The notes: generated from the letters alone by a model not told the origin. DNA of 64,000 bases from Legionella micdadei (GCF_000953635.1 NZ_LN614830.1:186001-250000), one strand, 5' to 3'; shown: positions 7,555 through 16,730, counted from the first letter of the stretch. Translations and numbers: made by a program.

Positions 7555-8565
7555 ATGAATAACCGGCCCTGTTTTTGTTTAAATCAATCACAATCGCCAA
7601 CCCATTATAATTTGCAACGCTATCTCAAGGAGCAGGGTTGGCGTTCGCGTCGATTTAAGTGGCAAGCCAATTTTAGTGATGCTAACTTACAATTTAATGT
7701 TGAGGCTGCCGAAACCCTTGAATATAAGCATCTATTAGCACGGCTCGTTGAGCAATATTGCCCTGAGGTTATGCCAAAAACCTACTGCATTAACGATGAA
7801 AATTGGCCAGATGTTTTAAATCAAATTGGTAATCAATATTATTTGTTCCACAAGCAAGTACTTAATCAAATCGACGATCTCGTCTGGATTCTAAAGCCCT
7901 CGCTACTTAATAACGGGAAAGAAATTAAAATCTTTAACAAGTTAAGTGAATTAGAACAACATTATCTCAATAGCAAACGTTTGGGAGGAGAGCATGTTTT
8001 GCAGCAATACATTACCAATCCCCATTTATTAAGAGACAGACGGAAATACAGTATCCGCATGTTTGTTATCGTAACAAATTATGCGGGAACCTATTTGTAT
8101 CCTCATGGTTACTTTAATGTGGCTATGCACCCTTTTCCGGCAAAAGAGTTTTCTGATCTCCGTCCGCACTTGACCAATGAGCATTTACAAGAAGATGAAT
8201 CCAATGTGATTCAAATTCCATCTCAGCGTTTTGCTTCGTTTACTCCCACCCTGTACCCGCAGATTAAGGAGATTGTGGCTGCGATAGTGAAGGGATTACG
8301 GAGACTATATCCTCAGGCTTTTATTTCCGGTAAATTACGAACTTTAGCCATTTATGGCTTTGATTTTCTTGTCGATGATCACGGGCGGTTATGGTTGTTG
8401 GAAGCAAACCATGGACCGTGCTTTCCAGTTTCTGATCATCATCCTTTACAAAGCTATTTGTACTATGATTTTTGGCAAGATTTTATTGCTAGTTTTGTAG
8501 AGCCTATTGCCTGTAAACAAACCCTTACACAAATCAAATATCATTTGTTTGAATTTATAGACTAG
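7555..8565 (+). CDS. Tubulin-tyrosine ligase (TTL) family ATP-grasp protein
   Basis: 336-residue ATP-grasp ligase. The TTL blocks appear in order: WILKPSLLNNGKEI (111-124, Lys114 and the glycine loop), VLQQYITNPHLL (148-159), KYSIRMFVIV (164-173), and the Mg-ATP site YGFDFLVDDHGRLWLLEAN with Asp270, Glu283 and Asn285. Eukaryotic members add Tyr, Glu or Gly to tubulin or other proteins. No signal peptide or membrane segment is present. It lies 14 bases after benE in the same direction and may share its transcript. Substrate is unknown: it could modify a host protein after secretion or act inside the bacterium. Family assignment is firm, role is not. Confidence 0.85.
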   Translation: MNNRPCFCLNQSQSPTHYNLQRYLKEQGWRSRRFKWQANFSDANLQFNVEAAETLEYKHLLARLVEQYCPEVMPKTYCINDENWPDVLNQIGNQYYLFHKQVLNQIDDLVWILKPSLLNNGKEIKIFNKLSELEQHYLNSKRLGGEHVLQQYITNPHLLRDRRKYSIRMFVIVTNYAGTYLYPHGYFNVAMHPFPAKEFSDLRPHLTNEHLQEDESNVIQIPSQRFASFTPTLYPQIKEIVAAIVKGLRRLYPQAFISGKLRTLAIYGFDFLVDDHGRLWLLEANHGPCFPVSDHHPLQSYLYYDFWQDFIASFVEPIACKQTLTQIKYHLFEFID

Positions 8566-8604
8566 GCTATAGGTATATACCGATTAAATTATAAGGACAT
8601 GATC

Positions 8605-8955
8605 ATGAAACAATTAATCGGGCTTATGGGTTTACTCTTAACCACTTCAACAATGGCAGCGATATTGGACACCGATCATTATCGCGTAGTGATCACTTGC
8701 TTAAGCCAAGACCATGAAGTTGGGTGTGAGCGAGTCAGTTATGAAGGGACGAACAAAGATACCGGCGCTACTATTCGGTTGGTAGGTAGACAGGTTATGC
8801 AACCGTGTGCCGATAAGACAACACCTTGCCATTCCCTCGGCTATGAATTCTCTAACGGCAGTACTTATTATTTCGTGTCTGAAGATGGCCACCTTAAAGT
8901 GATAGATGGTTCCAAGGTTCTCATTAATGAATATGGTGAATGGACTTATGAGTGA
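8605..8955 (+). CDS. Small exported protein, unknown
   Basis: 116 residues beginning with a signal peptide (MKQLIGLMGLLLTTSTMAA). The mature part contains four Cys (TCLSQDHEVGC, QPCADKTTPC), likely two disulphides, and beta-rich text (YRVVITCL, STYYFVSEDGHLKVIDG). The ATG at 8605 is preferred over the one at 8599 because AAGGA then lies eight bases away. It follows the TTL-like gene in the same direction, but about 40 bases and a TATA-like stretch separate them. I do not recognise the family. Confidence 0.7.
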   Translation: MKQLIGLMGLLLTTSTMAAILDTDHYRVVITCLSQDHEVGCERVSYEGTNKDTGATIRLVGRQVMQPCADKTTPCHSLGYEFSNGSTYYFVSEDGHLKVIDGSKVLINEYGEWTYE

Positions 8956-9095
8956 AGACTAATCTTTTTTCCATCCATAATCGTTTCAACTGCTGAACTC
9001 GGGGTAACTTAATCTGCGGGTTGAATGAATTTGTATAAAAAGGAAACTAAACTATAAGTATAGGAGAAAAAGAGAGCAAATGTAGGACGGATGGT

Positions 9096-9383
9096 ATGAA
9101 TAAGCTGTTTTATGGATTAATCGTGGCATTGATTGCCCTCATCATCATTTTCTTTGCGCCGGCTGCTAATACTGATCCAACACAAGTTACATTACCAGGT
9201 AGCTCTGCTCCCACTGGTGTGCCAGAGCAAAAAAACCAAGTCCACCCGAACGTGACTAACGAAGGTGTTCCTTTCAATGCGGGTTCAATTGGCCCTAATA
9301 CCGTGCCTAATAATGTTAATAGCAATGGTACGGTAAATACCACGCCTGGAATTTTAAATGGAACAGATAATACTCAAAGGTGA
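9096..9383 (+). CDS. Small single-TM protein with Asn/Pro/Thr-rich tail
   Basis: 95 residues. Residues 4-24 are one hydrophobic helix (LFYGLIVALIALIIIFFAPAA) followed by a low-complexity tail rich in Asn, Pro, Thr and Gly with no Cys. It is probably an inner-membrane or surface-tethered protein with a disordered periplasmic tail. A TATAAGTATA stretch lies about 45 bases upstream. No family recognised; small size and low complexity lower confidence. Confidence 0.6.
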   Translation: MNKLFYGLIVALIALIIIFFAPAANTDPTQVTLPGSSAPTGVPEQKNQVHPNVTNEGVPFNAGSIGPNTVPNNVNSNGTVNTTPGILNGTDNTQR

Positions 9384-9528
9384 GATGCGCAAATTTTTTT
9401 TTCAATTGTTGCCTAAATGGGACGCAGGCACTTATGAGCGCTATTTGATTAAAATTTAAACAAAATCAACCCGATACTGGTATACAGTTTGCTACACTAA
9501 AAGTAAGTAGTAGAAGCATGGGGATATT

Positions 9529-10023
9529 ATGAGGAAGTTAATTTTGCATCCCACTGAAATTAGCCAATGGCATGCGTTGGTGAATGAGGCTCAGGCATCA
9601 ACCCATTTGCTACTTAACGAAAACACGGAGAGTTATTTAGTCTTTTTACTGATGCGCTTTTCTCAAGGAAGTAAATTGATTGAATCAGTCATTGCCCTCG
9701 ATTTCCTTGAATCACTACACTCACCAAGGCGGCGACAAGCGGAGGTGTTAAGAGACGTAGGTGATAAGAGCTTACTTTTCTGTGGTCTCTTTCCTGGAAT
9801 GGCTGAAAAGCGTCATGTGAGCTTAGAATATTTTGTGGATATGGGGCAGGCTGCTTACTTAACAGTAGGAGAAATTTATGAGAGCCAGTCGAGATTATAT
9901 TTTCAATTAAGCGAGCAATTTCTTAACTTGCAACAGATCTTACGTGCTATGCGGGGGGAGGTACTGCAAATTTCTTCAGGAGATTATAAAATCGTTTCGC
10001 CTCCTGATCTGCCATTGCAGTAA
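9529..10023 (+). CDS. Conserved-looking cytosolic protein, unknown
   Basis: 164 residues with no signal peptide or membrane segment. The text is well structured, with alternating helices (ISQWHALVNEAQ, YLVFLLMRFSQGSKLIESVIALDFL, GEIYESQSRLYFQLSEQFLNLQQILRAM) and the element SLLFCGLFPGMAEKRHVSLEYFVDMG. It starts with ATG after GGGGATATT. Gene-like composition and a GC-rich hairpin immediately downstream support a real gene. I do not recognise a function. Confidence 0.7.
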   Translation: MRKLILHPTEISQWHALVNEAQASTHLLLNENTESYLVFLLMRFSQGSKLIESVIALDFLESLHSPRRRQAEVLRDVGDKSLLFCGLFPGMAEKRHVSLEYFVDMGQAAYLTVGEIYESQSRLYFQLSEQFLNLQQILRAMRGEVLQISSGDYKIVSPPDLPLQ

Positions 10024-10061
10024 ACCGATGCAACCTGTGTCGATTTATCTTACTTTTACAG

Positions 10062-10080
10062 TCCGCGCGTAATGCGCGGA
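10062..10080. terminator. Hairpin between convergent genes
   Basis: A perfect 7-bp stem TCCGCGC/GCGCGGA with a 5-base loop, followed by ATTTTA on the plus strand and by TGTAAAAG on the minus strand. It sits between the converging stops at 10023 and 10088. The T-tract is short on both sides, so it is a weak bidirectional terminator candidate. Confidence 0.55.
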
Positions 10081-10087
10081 ATTTTAG

Positions 10088-11116
10088 CTAATTTAAATCC
10101 AAATACTTCTCACCAATCACGGATTTGAGCCACAGGTAAGCAGGGTGTTTTTTCGAGGTGACTCGATTCAGCTGCATTTGTCCGCCGCGATTTTCCATAT
10201 AAGTAGGCTGAAAGCTGATTTTATCGATGAAAATGAAGCCATTTTTTTTAGCTAAGTATAACGATAATAAACCGCTGGAGCGATTTTTCAAACTCCCTTG
10301 GTTCGAAACAAAATTTCCTAATGAATAAGCGACAAAGACCTTTTTGCCTGAACTTGTTGTTATCCATTCGAAAGGCTGAACACAGTGGGGATGTGAGCCT
10401 AGAATCGCTAAAGCGCCAGCCTCAGCTAATTCTTGGGCAAATTTTTGTTGTGATTTGTTGGGTTTTGTTTGATATTCAATCCCCCAATGTGGGGTGATGA
10501 TGACTGCATCATGAGTTTTGGCGAGTTCACTAACTAATTGAAGAATTTGGTGTTTATCACGATAGCAATGCAACACTTGATTGTATTGGTCCGCAATACC
10601 ATTCGTATCCTGGGTACAAGCTAGCCAAACAATTGAAATATCTCGCGCATGTGTTTCGGTATACCAAGGAGCCTCACTGTTTTGTCTTCTTGTGCCGGTG
10701 AAGGCGAGCTGATTTGCCTCCAAACTGGCTATGGTTTTATCAATACCCACACCTAAGCGATCAAGGGTATGGTTGTTGGCCGTAGATACAATATCGAAAC
10801 CCGAAGATTTTAGCGCGCCAATTAGGGTAGGAGGGTAATTAAACATTGGGTAAGCAGTATAGGCACGTTTAAAATTATCAGTGGGTTTTCCGCGCATATC
10901 CAGCATTTCCGCGGTTGGGCCTTCTAAGTTACCATAGGTAAGGTCGGCCCCCTCCAAAAGTGGAATGAGAGGGGACCATAGCTGAGTAAACCCTTTCTCC
11001 AATCCTTTTATTTGCAAGGGGGGATGGAGCAAAACATCCCCTACAGCAATAATATGCACCTCTTGAGCAAATGAAGGAAGTATAAATAAACTAAGCAAAG
11101 CAATCAGCAATCGCAT
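10088..11116 (-). CDS. CapA-like metallophosphoesterase-fold protein, exported
   Basis: 342 residues of the bacterial capsule-synthesis protein PGA_cap/CapA family, which has a calcineurin-like metal-binding fold. A signal peptide (MRLLIALLSLFILPSFA) precedes the metal-site motifs in order: AVGDVLLHP (about 24-32), TYGNLEGPTAE (about 60-70), STANNHTLDR (NNH), ITPHWGIEY and LGSHPHCVQPFE. In Bacillus, CapA takes part in poly-gamma-glutamate capsule export, but here no capB or capC lies nearby. Thus a periplasmic hydrolase or polymer-handling role is more likely. It converges with the unknown gene on its left and is followed upstream by hslO in the same direction. Confidence 0.85.
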   Translation of the reverse strand: MRLLIALLSLFILPSFAQEVHIIAVGDVLLHPPLQIKGLEKGFTQLWSPLIPLLEGADLTYGNLEGPTAEMLDMRGKPTDNFKRAYTAYPMFNYPPTLIGALKSSGFDIVSTANNHTLDRLGVGIDKTIASLEANQLAFTGTRRQNSEAPWYTETHARDISIVWLACTQDTNGIADQYNQVLHCYRDKHQILQLVSELAKTHDAVIITPHWGIEYQTKPNKSQQKFAQELAEAGALAILGSHPHCVQPFEWITTSSGKKVFVAYSLGNFVSNQGSLKNRSSGLLSLYLAKKNGFIFIDKISFQPTYMENRGGQMQLNRVTSKKHPAYLWLKSVIGEKYLDLN

Positions 11117-11224
11117 AATTGACTCGCACTGTCCATCTTTTCCTATTTATTCAAAATTTATACCAATGGCTACTATGGTCCTGGCATGAAAGAAAGACAG
11201 TGCAAAAAGATCAGTTAATTGATG

Positions 11225-12073
11225 TTAAAGCTTGCGGAATAATAAAGTGATATCAATGGCATCATAGCTATAATGTTTATTACAAAAATCACAGCTAATT
11301 TCTACTTTCCCCCTTTCCTGCAATAGCTTTTTCGCTTCTTCTTCTCCCAGAATGGTTAATACTTGCTTCATTTTTTCTTCGTTGCAGCGGCATTTAAAGC
11401 TGGCAGTGCGGCTATCGAATAGGCGTAGTTCTGTTTCGTGGTACAAGCGATGGAGAAGGGTCTTATTGTCTAAGGTTAGCAACTCCTCTTCGCTCACTGT
11501 CTGCCCAAGTTGAACAGCATATTCCCAAAATTGCTCGCGCTGGAGCGTATCTTGGCCTGGCATGAGTTGTAGTAACATTCCTGCAGCCATATCGTCATTC
11601 ACGGCTAGCCAAAGACGGCTTGCGACTTGTTCAGATTGGGCGAAATAGTACATTAAATTTTCACTCATCGAAGTGGCCTGAATGGGAACAATACTTTGAT
11701 AGGTTTGGGTTGTATTGTATTGGCTAATAGTCAAAGCCATTTGTCCTTTTAAAAAAGCTTGCGCATAGTCAGCGGTCTCTAAATCTTCTTGGTAAGATGC
11801 AAATGCCCTTAAATGCAATTGATCGTCACACTGCACAATCAGTAAGGGAAGGCGTTTGTCTCCCTGAAACTGTAAACTCAACTCCCCTTTAAACTTAATG
11901 CTGCCCACCAAAAGTAAACAAGAAATTAAGGCCTCACCCAGTAAATGTTTGACCATAGGTGGATAAGGGCGCTGGGCCATGATCGTTTGATAGGTTTCTT
12001 GCAAATGCGCAATTTCACCGCGAATGCTAGCGTGTTCAAACATAAAGCGCTGTAGAGAATCGGTTTCTTTCAT
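11225..12073 (-). CDS. hslO: Hsp33 redox-regulated chaperone
   Basis: 282-residue cytosolic holdase activated by oxidation. The C-terminal zinc site has both halves: FKCRCNEEK (CxC) and ISCDFCNKHY (CxxC), all four Cys present. The N-terminal part carries typical Hsp33 blocks (ASIRGEIAHLQETY, LLGEALISCLLL, FKGELSLQFQGD). Length matches the family (about 290). The ATG at 12073 has AAGG six bases upstream. It is divergent from rep with about 100 bases between starts. Confidence 0.95.
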   Translation of the reverse strand: MKETDSLQRFMFEHASIRGEIAHLQETYQTIMAQRPYPPMVKHLLGEALISCLLLVGSIKFKGELSLQFQGDKRLPLLIVQCDDQLHLRAFASYQEDLETADYAQAFLKGQMALTISQYNTTQTYQSIVPIQATSMSENLMYYFAQSEQVASRLWLAVNDDMAAGMLLQLMPGQDTLQREQFWEYAVQLGQTVSEEELLTLDNKTLLHRLYHETELRLFDSRTASFKCRCNEEKMKQVLTILGEEEAKKLLQERGKVEISCDFCNKHYSYDAIDITLLFRKL

Positions 12074-12174
12074 TATGAGCCTTAAAAAGCAAAATCCACC
12101 TTATTCTAACATAAAGAAGATTGCCTGCCTCCGCTAGGCGCGCGATAATGCTTCTTTTTTGTTCGGAAGTAATT

Positions 12175-14175
12175 ATGCTTAATCCACAACAAATGGCAGC
12201 GGTTAAATACATCGATGGTCCTTTGTTGGTCTTGGCCGGAGCGGGTAGTGGCAAGACACGTGTGATTACTCAAAAAATTGCTTATCTTATTGAACATTGC
12301 GGTTATGCTGCACACACGATTTGTGCAGTAACGTTTACTAATAAAGCCGCTAACGAAATGCGTGCGCGTGTTGCCTCTATTCTATCGAGCAGTCATCGCC
12401 GCGGTTTGAAGATGGCAACTTTCCATACCCTAGGTTTGAGCATTATTAAGCGAAATGTCAATCTGTGCGGTCTAAAGGCTGGATTTTCGATTTTTGATAG
12501 TGAGGATTGCCAACAGCTTCTGCGTCATTTTCTACCTGCAGGTAAAGCGAATGATCGCGATCACATCATGCAGATTCAACAGCAAATTTCCCAATGGAAA
12601 AATGATCTGTTAGAACCTGAAGAACTGGGAAGCCATTTAGCTAGCACGCCACTTTTTGAAGCGGCAGCGCATCTCTATCCGCGTTATCAGCAAGCTTTGA
12701 AGGCTTATAATGCAGTCGATTTTGATGATTTAATTCGCTTACCCGTGAGACTTCTGTCACAGCATGAAGAAATCATGGAGCATTGGCAAAACAAAATCCG
12801 TCATCTATTGGTCGACGAATACCAGGACTCAAATACTAGCCAATATAAATTAGTTAAATTGCTTGTCGGTTTACGGGCAAGCTTCACCGTTGTTGGCGAC
12901 GATGATCAATCGATTTACGCCTGGCGCGGGGCGAAACCTGAAAATTTAGCGCAATTACAACGCGATTACCCTAATTTAAAGTTAATTAAATTGGAGCAAA
13001 ATTATCGATCCACTCGCCGGATTCTCCATGTGGCTAATCATTTAATTGCCAATAATTCGCATTTGTTCGACAAAAAACTCTGGTCTGAATTAGGGCATGG
13101 AGAATTACTGCGAGTTTTATGCTGCAAAGATGAAAATGATGAAGCAGAGCAGGTCGTGGCGGATTTGATTAGTCATAAATTGCGTCATCGAAGGCAGTAT
13201 GGCGACTACGCTATTTTGTATCGTGGCAACCACCAGTCCCGCGTGTTTGAAAAAGTGTTACGGCAACATAGCGTTCCCTATCGGATTAGCGGCGGGCAGT
13301 CTTGGTTTACCCGTGCGGAGGTTAAAGATGTTTTTGCTTATCTCAAATTGCTGTGTAATGAAGCAGACGATGCTGCTTTTTTACGGGTAATCAATACCCC
13401 AAAACGCGGTATTGTGGAGACGAGTTTGGATGCGTTGGGTCATTACGCCCAATCGCGAGGGCAAAGTCTTTATACTTGCGCTGATCATCTTGCTTTAGCA
13501 GAACATGTCGCCGATAAACCACGCACTGCTTTACAAGTATTTAAAGGATGGCTTGAACAAATTAAAGCGCGGATTCTCACCGGACCTGTTGTCGAAGTAC
13601 TACGCGAAATGATCGAGGAAAGTGGTTACGAAGCTTATATTTATGAACAATGCGATACCCCAGCCAAGGCACAAAAGCGCATGGATAATGTATGGGAATT
13701 GGTAGATTGGGTGGGGCGGCTGTTGGCGAAAGAACCAAATCACCGTCTAACCGATGTCGTCAATAAGCTTATCTTGATCGATATCTTGGAACAGGCTGAT
13801 GAGCAAGATACAGAAACGGTGCAATTGATGACGTTACACGCGTCAAAAGGATTGGAGTTTCCTTTTGTCTATTTAGTGGGTATGGAGGAAGAGTTGCTGC
13901 CTCATCGTGTGAGTATTGATGGTGATCAAATTGAAGAAGAACGGCGCCTTGCTTATGTGGGAATTACACGTGCCCAAAAAGAGTTATGCTTCACTCTGGC
14001 AAAACAGCGACGCCGGCTCGGGGAGTTACAAGATTGCCAACCTAGCCGATTTTTAGATGAATTGCCCCAAGATAGCTTGGAATGGTTTGGTAAGGCCGGT
14101 GAGCGCAATGAAGAAAAGTCAAAGGCCATCGCTAAATCACATTTAGCAGGAATAAAGAGCTTATTAGAACAGTGA
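12175..14175 (+). CDS. rep: ATP-dependent DNA helicase Rep (SF1, UvrD family)
   Basis: 666-residue 3'-5' helicase that helps replication forks pass protein blocks. Motif I is LAGAGSGKTRV near residue 23-33, motif II is LVDEYQDSN, motif III is VVGDDDQSIYAWRGA, motif IV is EQNYRST, motif V is LMTLHASKGLEF and motif VI is VGITRAQKEL. The ATG at 12175 has GGAAG upstream and gives MLNPQQMAAVKYIDG, aligning with the start of E. coli Rep; the open frame from 12121 is rejected. The C-terminus is Rep-length rather than the longer UvrD or PcrA form. It converges with the MavN-like gene. Confidence 0.93.
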   Translation: MLNPQQMAAVKYIDGPLLVLAGAGSGKTRVITQKIAYLIEHCGYAAHTICAVTFTNKAANEMRARVASILSSSHRRGLKMATFHTLGLSIIKRNVNLCGLKAGFSIFDSEDCQQLLRHFLPAGKANDRDHIMQIQQQISQWKNDLLEPEELGSHLASTPLFEAAAHLYPRYQQALKAYNAVDFDDLIRLPVRLLSQHEEIMEHWQNKIRHLLVDEYQDSNTSQYKLVKLLVGLRASFTVVGDDDQSIYAWRGAKPENLAQLQRDYPNLKLIKLEQNYRSTRRILHVANHLIANNSHLFDKKLWSELGHGELLRVLCCKDENDEAEQVVADLISHKLRHRRQYGDYAILYRGNHQSRVFEKVLRQHSVPYRISGGQSWFTRAEVKDVFAYLKLLCNEADDAAFLRVINTPKRGIVETSLDALGHYAQSRGQSLYTCADHLALAEHVADKPRTALQVFKGWLEQIKARILTGPVVEVLREMIEESGYEAYIYEQCDTPAKAQKRMDNVWELVDWVGRLLAKEPNHRLTDVVNKLILIDILEQADEQDTETVQLMTLHASKGLEFPFVYLVGMEEELLPHRVSIDGDQIEEERRLAYVGITRAQKELCFTLAKQRRRLGELQDCQPSRFLDELPQDSLEWFGKAGERNEEKSKAIAKSHLAGIKSLLEQ

Positions 14176-14233
14176 GGTTTTGATAGTCAGGTAGTCCATG
14201 TGCATAGCCCCACTGCCATTGAGTTAAGAAGCT

Positions 14234-14296
14234 CCGAGGCCGTGAGGGAGCGGATAAGAAGTCGACTCCATATCCGTTTGCTCACGCGCGGCTCGG
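14234..14296. repeat. Imperfect inverted repeat between rep and the MavN-like gene
   Basis: The arms CCGAG/CTCGG, GTGAG/CTCAC and CGGATA/TATCCG occur in nested order around a loop near GAAGTCGACTCCA. This gives a long interrupted stem in the convergent gap of about 150 bases. It may be a REP-like palindrome or a terminator structure. It has no clean T-tract. Confidence 0.4.
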
Positions 14297-14323
14297 ATTA
14301 TCATTGCAATCAACCGCGAGTGA

Positions 14324-16534
14324 TTACGCCGCTGGCGATGCACTAATCCGCTGAGGTAAGTCCTCTTCTAAGAAATCTTGTGTACGCGTGTTGCCTGTTT
14401 GACGGAAAAAGGGGTAGTCGTGGCGATGTTTATTATAGATATCTTTCTGCACTTCCTGACCAATGCGCGCCTTAATTTTGTCTTCCATCGGCTCTTCCAT
14501 ATTACGAATAGCATCGCGTAAGCCTTCTAATCCATGAATTTTTTCTGGTGCATGTGCGTGAGGGTCTAAGGTGGCTTTGCTCAAGTGCTTATCAATATAG
14601 CGATTAATCCGAAACATCGAATGCTCAACTTTCCATGCATCAGACGGCTGCTTGGCATTCGCTTTAACAGTTACAGATTTTTCTGATGGTTTTCCTGTTT
14701 GTCTATTCCATGCTTCTGTCCAGGAGAGTTGAGTCTGACCATGGCGGCCAGTGAGGGCGAAAATCACATCAAGTTCGCTATCATTGGCAGTTCGGTATTC
14801 ATCTCGTGCTACCCGCTTCAGTTGTTCAATACCATCGATGTTTGTCGATTTAATTTTTTTAACTGTCTGTTTTCTTTGATCTGCATAATAGAGGGTATCA
14901 TTGTATACAATTGCTGCACTTCTTCCTTGTAATGGCAGTTCCTCAAAAGCGGTTTGAGTTGGATCAGCGTTCATTTGCAAAAGTCCACATTCTTGGCGTG
15001 GCGTTTTGATGATCCGTGTTGCTAGCCAGTCCCAACCTGCCGCTGCAGCGAAGACTGGAGTGAAAAGAAATTTGAGAGCCCGGGTTGGGATGTCCGCACT
15101 GTGATCATGGCCGTGACCTTGCCCGAGTCGTTCTTTAATCAGATCTTGGGAGTCATGACTGTGTTTGTGGCTGTGGAAGAGATCACCCAAGAAATAATGT
15201 AAATCTTCAAAAAATTCACTTGTAAATCCAAGCACGGCGGAAATGATTTCGGGAATACCAGGAACCCGGTCAGATGAAACTGCCATGCTTACTAAATGGC
15301 CGATAAACAGAATAAGCCGCAGAGGAAGAAAAGTGGCCATTAAAAAGAGGCGTGGCAGGTTGACAAGTTGCAGCCAGTTTTCATTTTGCACCAGAGCCTT
15401 AAAGCCTTTAGAGAAAGCTTTGCTGATTTTGCTCCATACGCTCTCTTCCATTTTTGTCGCATTATCAATTAGCTCCAACGATTCGCTGGTATTTTGTAAA
15501 TTGAAAATGAGTTGGGCAGTCCCTGTAATAATTGCAATACCGCTTGCGATTAAATTGGGGATTTTACTCATCCAGGAAAACAAAGGCCGGGTGTGTTTGG
15601 CAACAGTCCACCAGGTGCCTGCTGTACAGACAGTCAGGGCAGCCGTTAATGTGAGTAACACAATTGCGGAAACTGCCATGAAAACGTTACGAGGAGTTAC
15701 TCCTTTTTTAAGATCATCCCGTATATTACGATACCATTTCCGCAGGGAATCGTTATTGATCATGTCGGTGACTGCATTATAGATAAGAAAAGTGTAAGCA
15801 GCACCAGCAAGAATAGCCATAGGGACAATAATTGCCGGCAAAGTGGCAAAAGGTATTGCCGCAAGGAAAGGTAGGGCAGCAAAAGCTTCAACTAAAAGGT
15901 AAGTGGTCCCTAAACTCATGAAAATACCCGCCAAAGTACTAAACACTTTGACTGCAGTAAAAGTAGTCTGGCGATTTTTTAAGAGTGCTTTTGCTTCCTC
16001 TTGGCCGTGGTCTTTAAGCCAGTTGCGCAATTCGTTTTCATATAGGGTTAAATTTTCTTCATCGGAAGAAAATAATTGCAAAGCAAACCATTTTTCCATG
16101 TCACGGAGTGCTTTTTCGATTTGCTTTTTTCGTTTTCGAGACTCTTTATCTAAACGCTTATGGGTAAATTTACTCAGTAATCGAAGCTGCGCTTCATAAT
16201 CTTTAAAAAACTGCGGGCAATCTTCTGCGTTCGTATTAATTATCGGAGGATCACAAGTAAATTGTTGTAATAAATAGTCATTAGCGAGGTAATGTTTCAG
16301 ATAATCTTGTTTAAATAAAAGCTTATTGAGCGCTCCTTTAATGTTTTGTAGGTAAATTTCGCCTTCATAAGCTACAGACAGGACAAAAGAGCCAATTGCT
16401 AAAGAAAGGAGAGGGACTATGGTAAACATCCCAGTAAAACTTAAAAAACCAATAATTAGGCTGGCACCAAAAGTTAAGAGTGAGAGTAAGAGGTAATAGG
16501 GAATTTTTTTAAATTTCATTTTTCTTAGTTTCAT
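14324..16534 (-). CDS. mavN: MavN/IroT-like vacuolar iron-transport effector, multi-TM
   Basis: 736-residue integral membrane protein with roughly eight hydrophobic segments (for example YYLLLSLLTFGASLIIGFL near residue 13 and AFAALPFLAAIPFATLPAII near 220). A His-rich loop (FHSHKHSHDS and GQGHGHDHS) lies at about residues 450-485 and could bind metal. It has a large soluble C-terminus of about 200 residues. A Fur box lies 48 bases upstream of its start and lapA lies two genes away. In L. pneumophila the iron-regulated Dot/Icm effector MavN sits next to lapA; this recalled synteny, the topology and Fur control lead to the name. The ATG at 16534 has AAGG six bases upstream. Identity is inferred from context rather than alignment. 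Confidence 0.68.
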   Translation of the reverse strand: MKLRKMKFKKIPYYLLLSLLTFGASLIIGFLSFTGMFTIVPLLSLAIGSFVLSVAYEGEIYLQNIKGALNKLLFKQDYLKHYLANDYLLQQFTCDPPIINTNAEDCPQFFKDYEAQLRLLSKFTHKRLDKESRKRKKQIEKALRDMEKWFALQLFSSDEENLTLYENELRNWLKDHGQEEAKALLKNRQTTFTAVKVFSTLAGIFMSLGTTYLLVEAFAALPFLAAIPFATLPAIIVPMAILAGAAYTFLIYNAVTDMINNDSLRKWYRNIRDDLKKGVTPRNVFMAVSAIVLLTLTAALTVCTAGTWWTVAKHTRPLFSWMSKIPNLIASGIAIITGTAQLIFNLQNTSESLELIDNATKMEESVWSKISKAFSKGFKALVQNENWLQLVNLPRLFLMATFLPLRLILFIGHLVSMAVSSDRVPGIPEIISAVLGFTSEFFEDLHYFLGDLFHSHKHSHDSQDLIKERLGQGHGHDHSADIPTRALKFLFTPVFAAAAGWDWLATRIIKTPRQECGLLQMNADPTQTAFEELPLQGRSAAIVYNDTLYYADQRKQTVKKIKSTNIDGIEQLKRVARDEYRTANDSELDVIFALTGRHGQTQLSWTEAWNRQTGKPSEKSVTVKANAKQPSDAWKVEHSMFRINRYIDKHLSKATLDPHAHAPEKIHGLEGLRDAIRNMEEPMEDKIKARIGQEVQKDIYNKHRHDYPFFRQTGNTRTQDFLEEDLPQRISASPAA

Positions 16535-16581
16535 GATTCACCTTGGAAGCGGCTCAAAGGAATTGAAACTTTATAACAAAT

Positions 16582-16600
16582 GAAAATGATTATCAATAAT
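16582..16600 (-). promoter_or_regulatory. Fur box upstream of the MavN-like gene
   Basis: On the minus strand the 19 bases read ATTATTGATAATCATTTTC and match 15 of 19 positions of the classic Fur consensus, including an uninterrupted TGATAATCATT core. The site lies about 48 bases upstream of the start at 16534, as expected for iron repression. Confidence 0.75.
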
Positions 16601-16730
16601 ACTGAGAACAAAAAAAGATCATTTTTATTATCAAGGGAAATTTAAATGCAACTTTTTTTTGCAAAAGAAGTAATATACAGTTCATAGCACCGTTTAAGGT
16701 AATGAATGTATCAATCATGGAGATGAGTAA

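Noticed and set aside
15243-15782. 179-codon plus-strand ORF inside the MavN-like gene
   Set aside because: Antisense shadow; Arg/Ser-rich text with no domain and no ribosome binding site.
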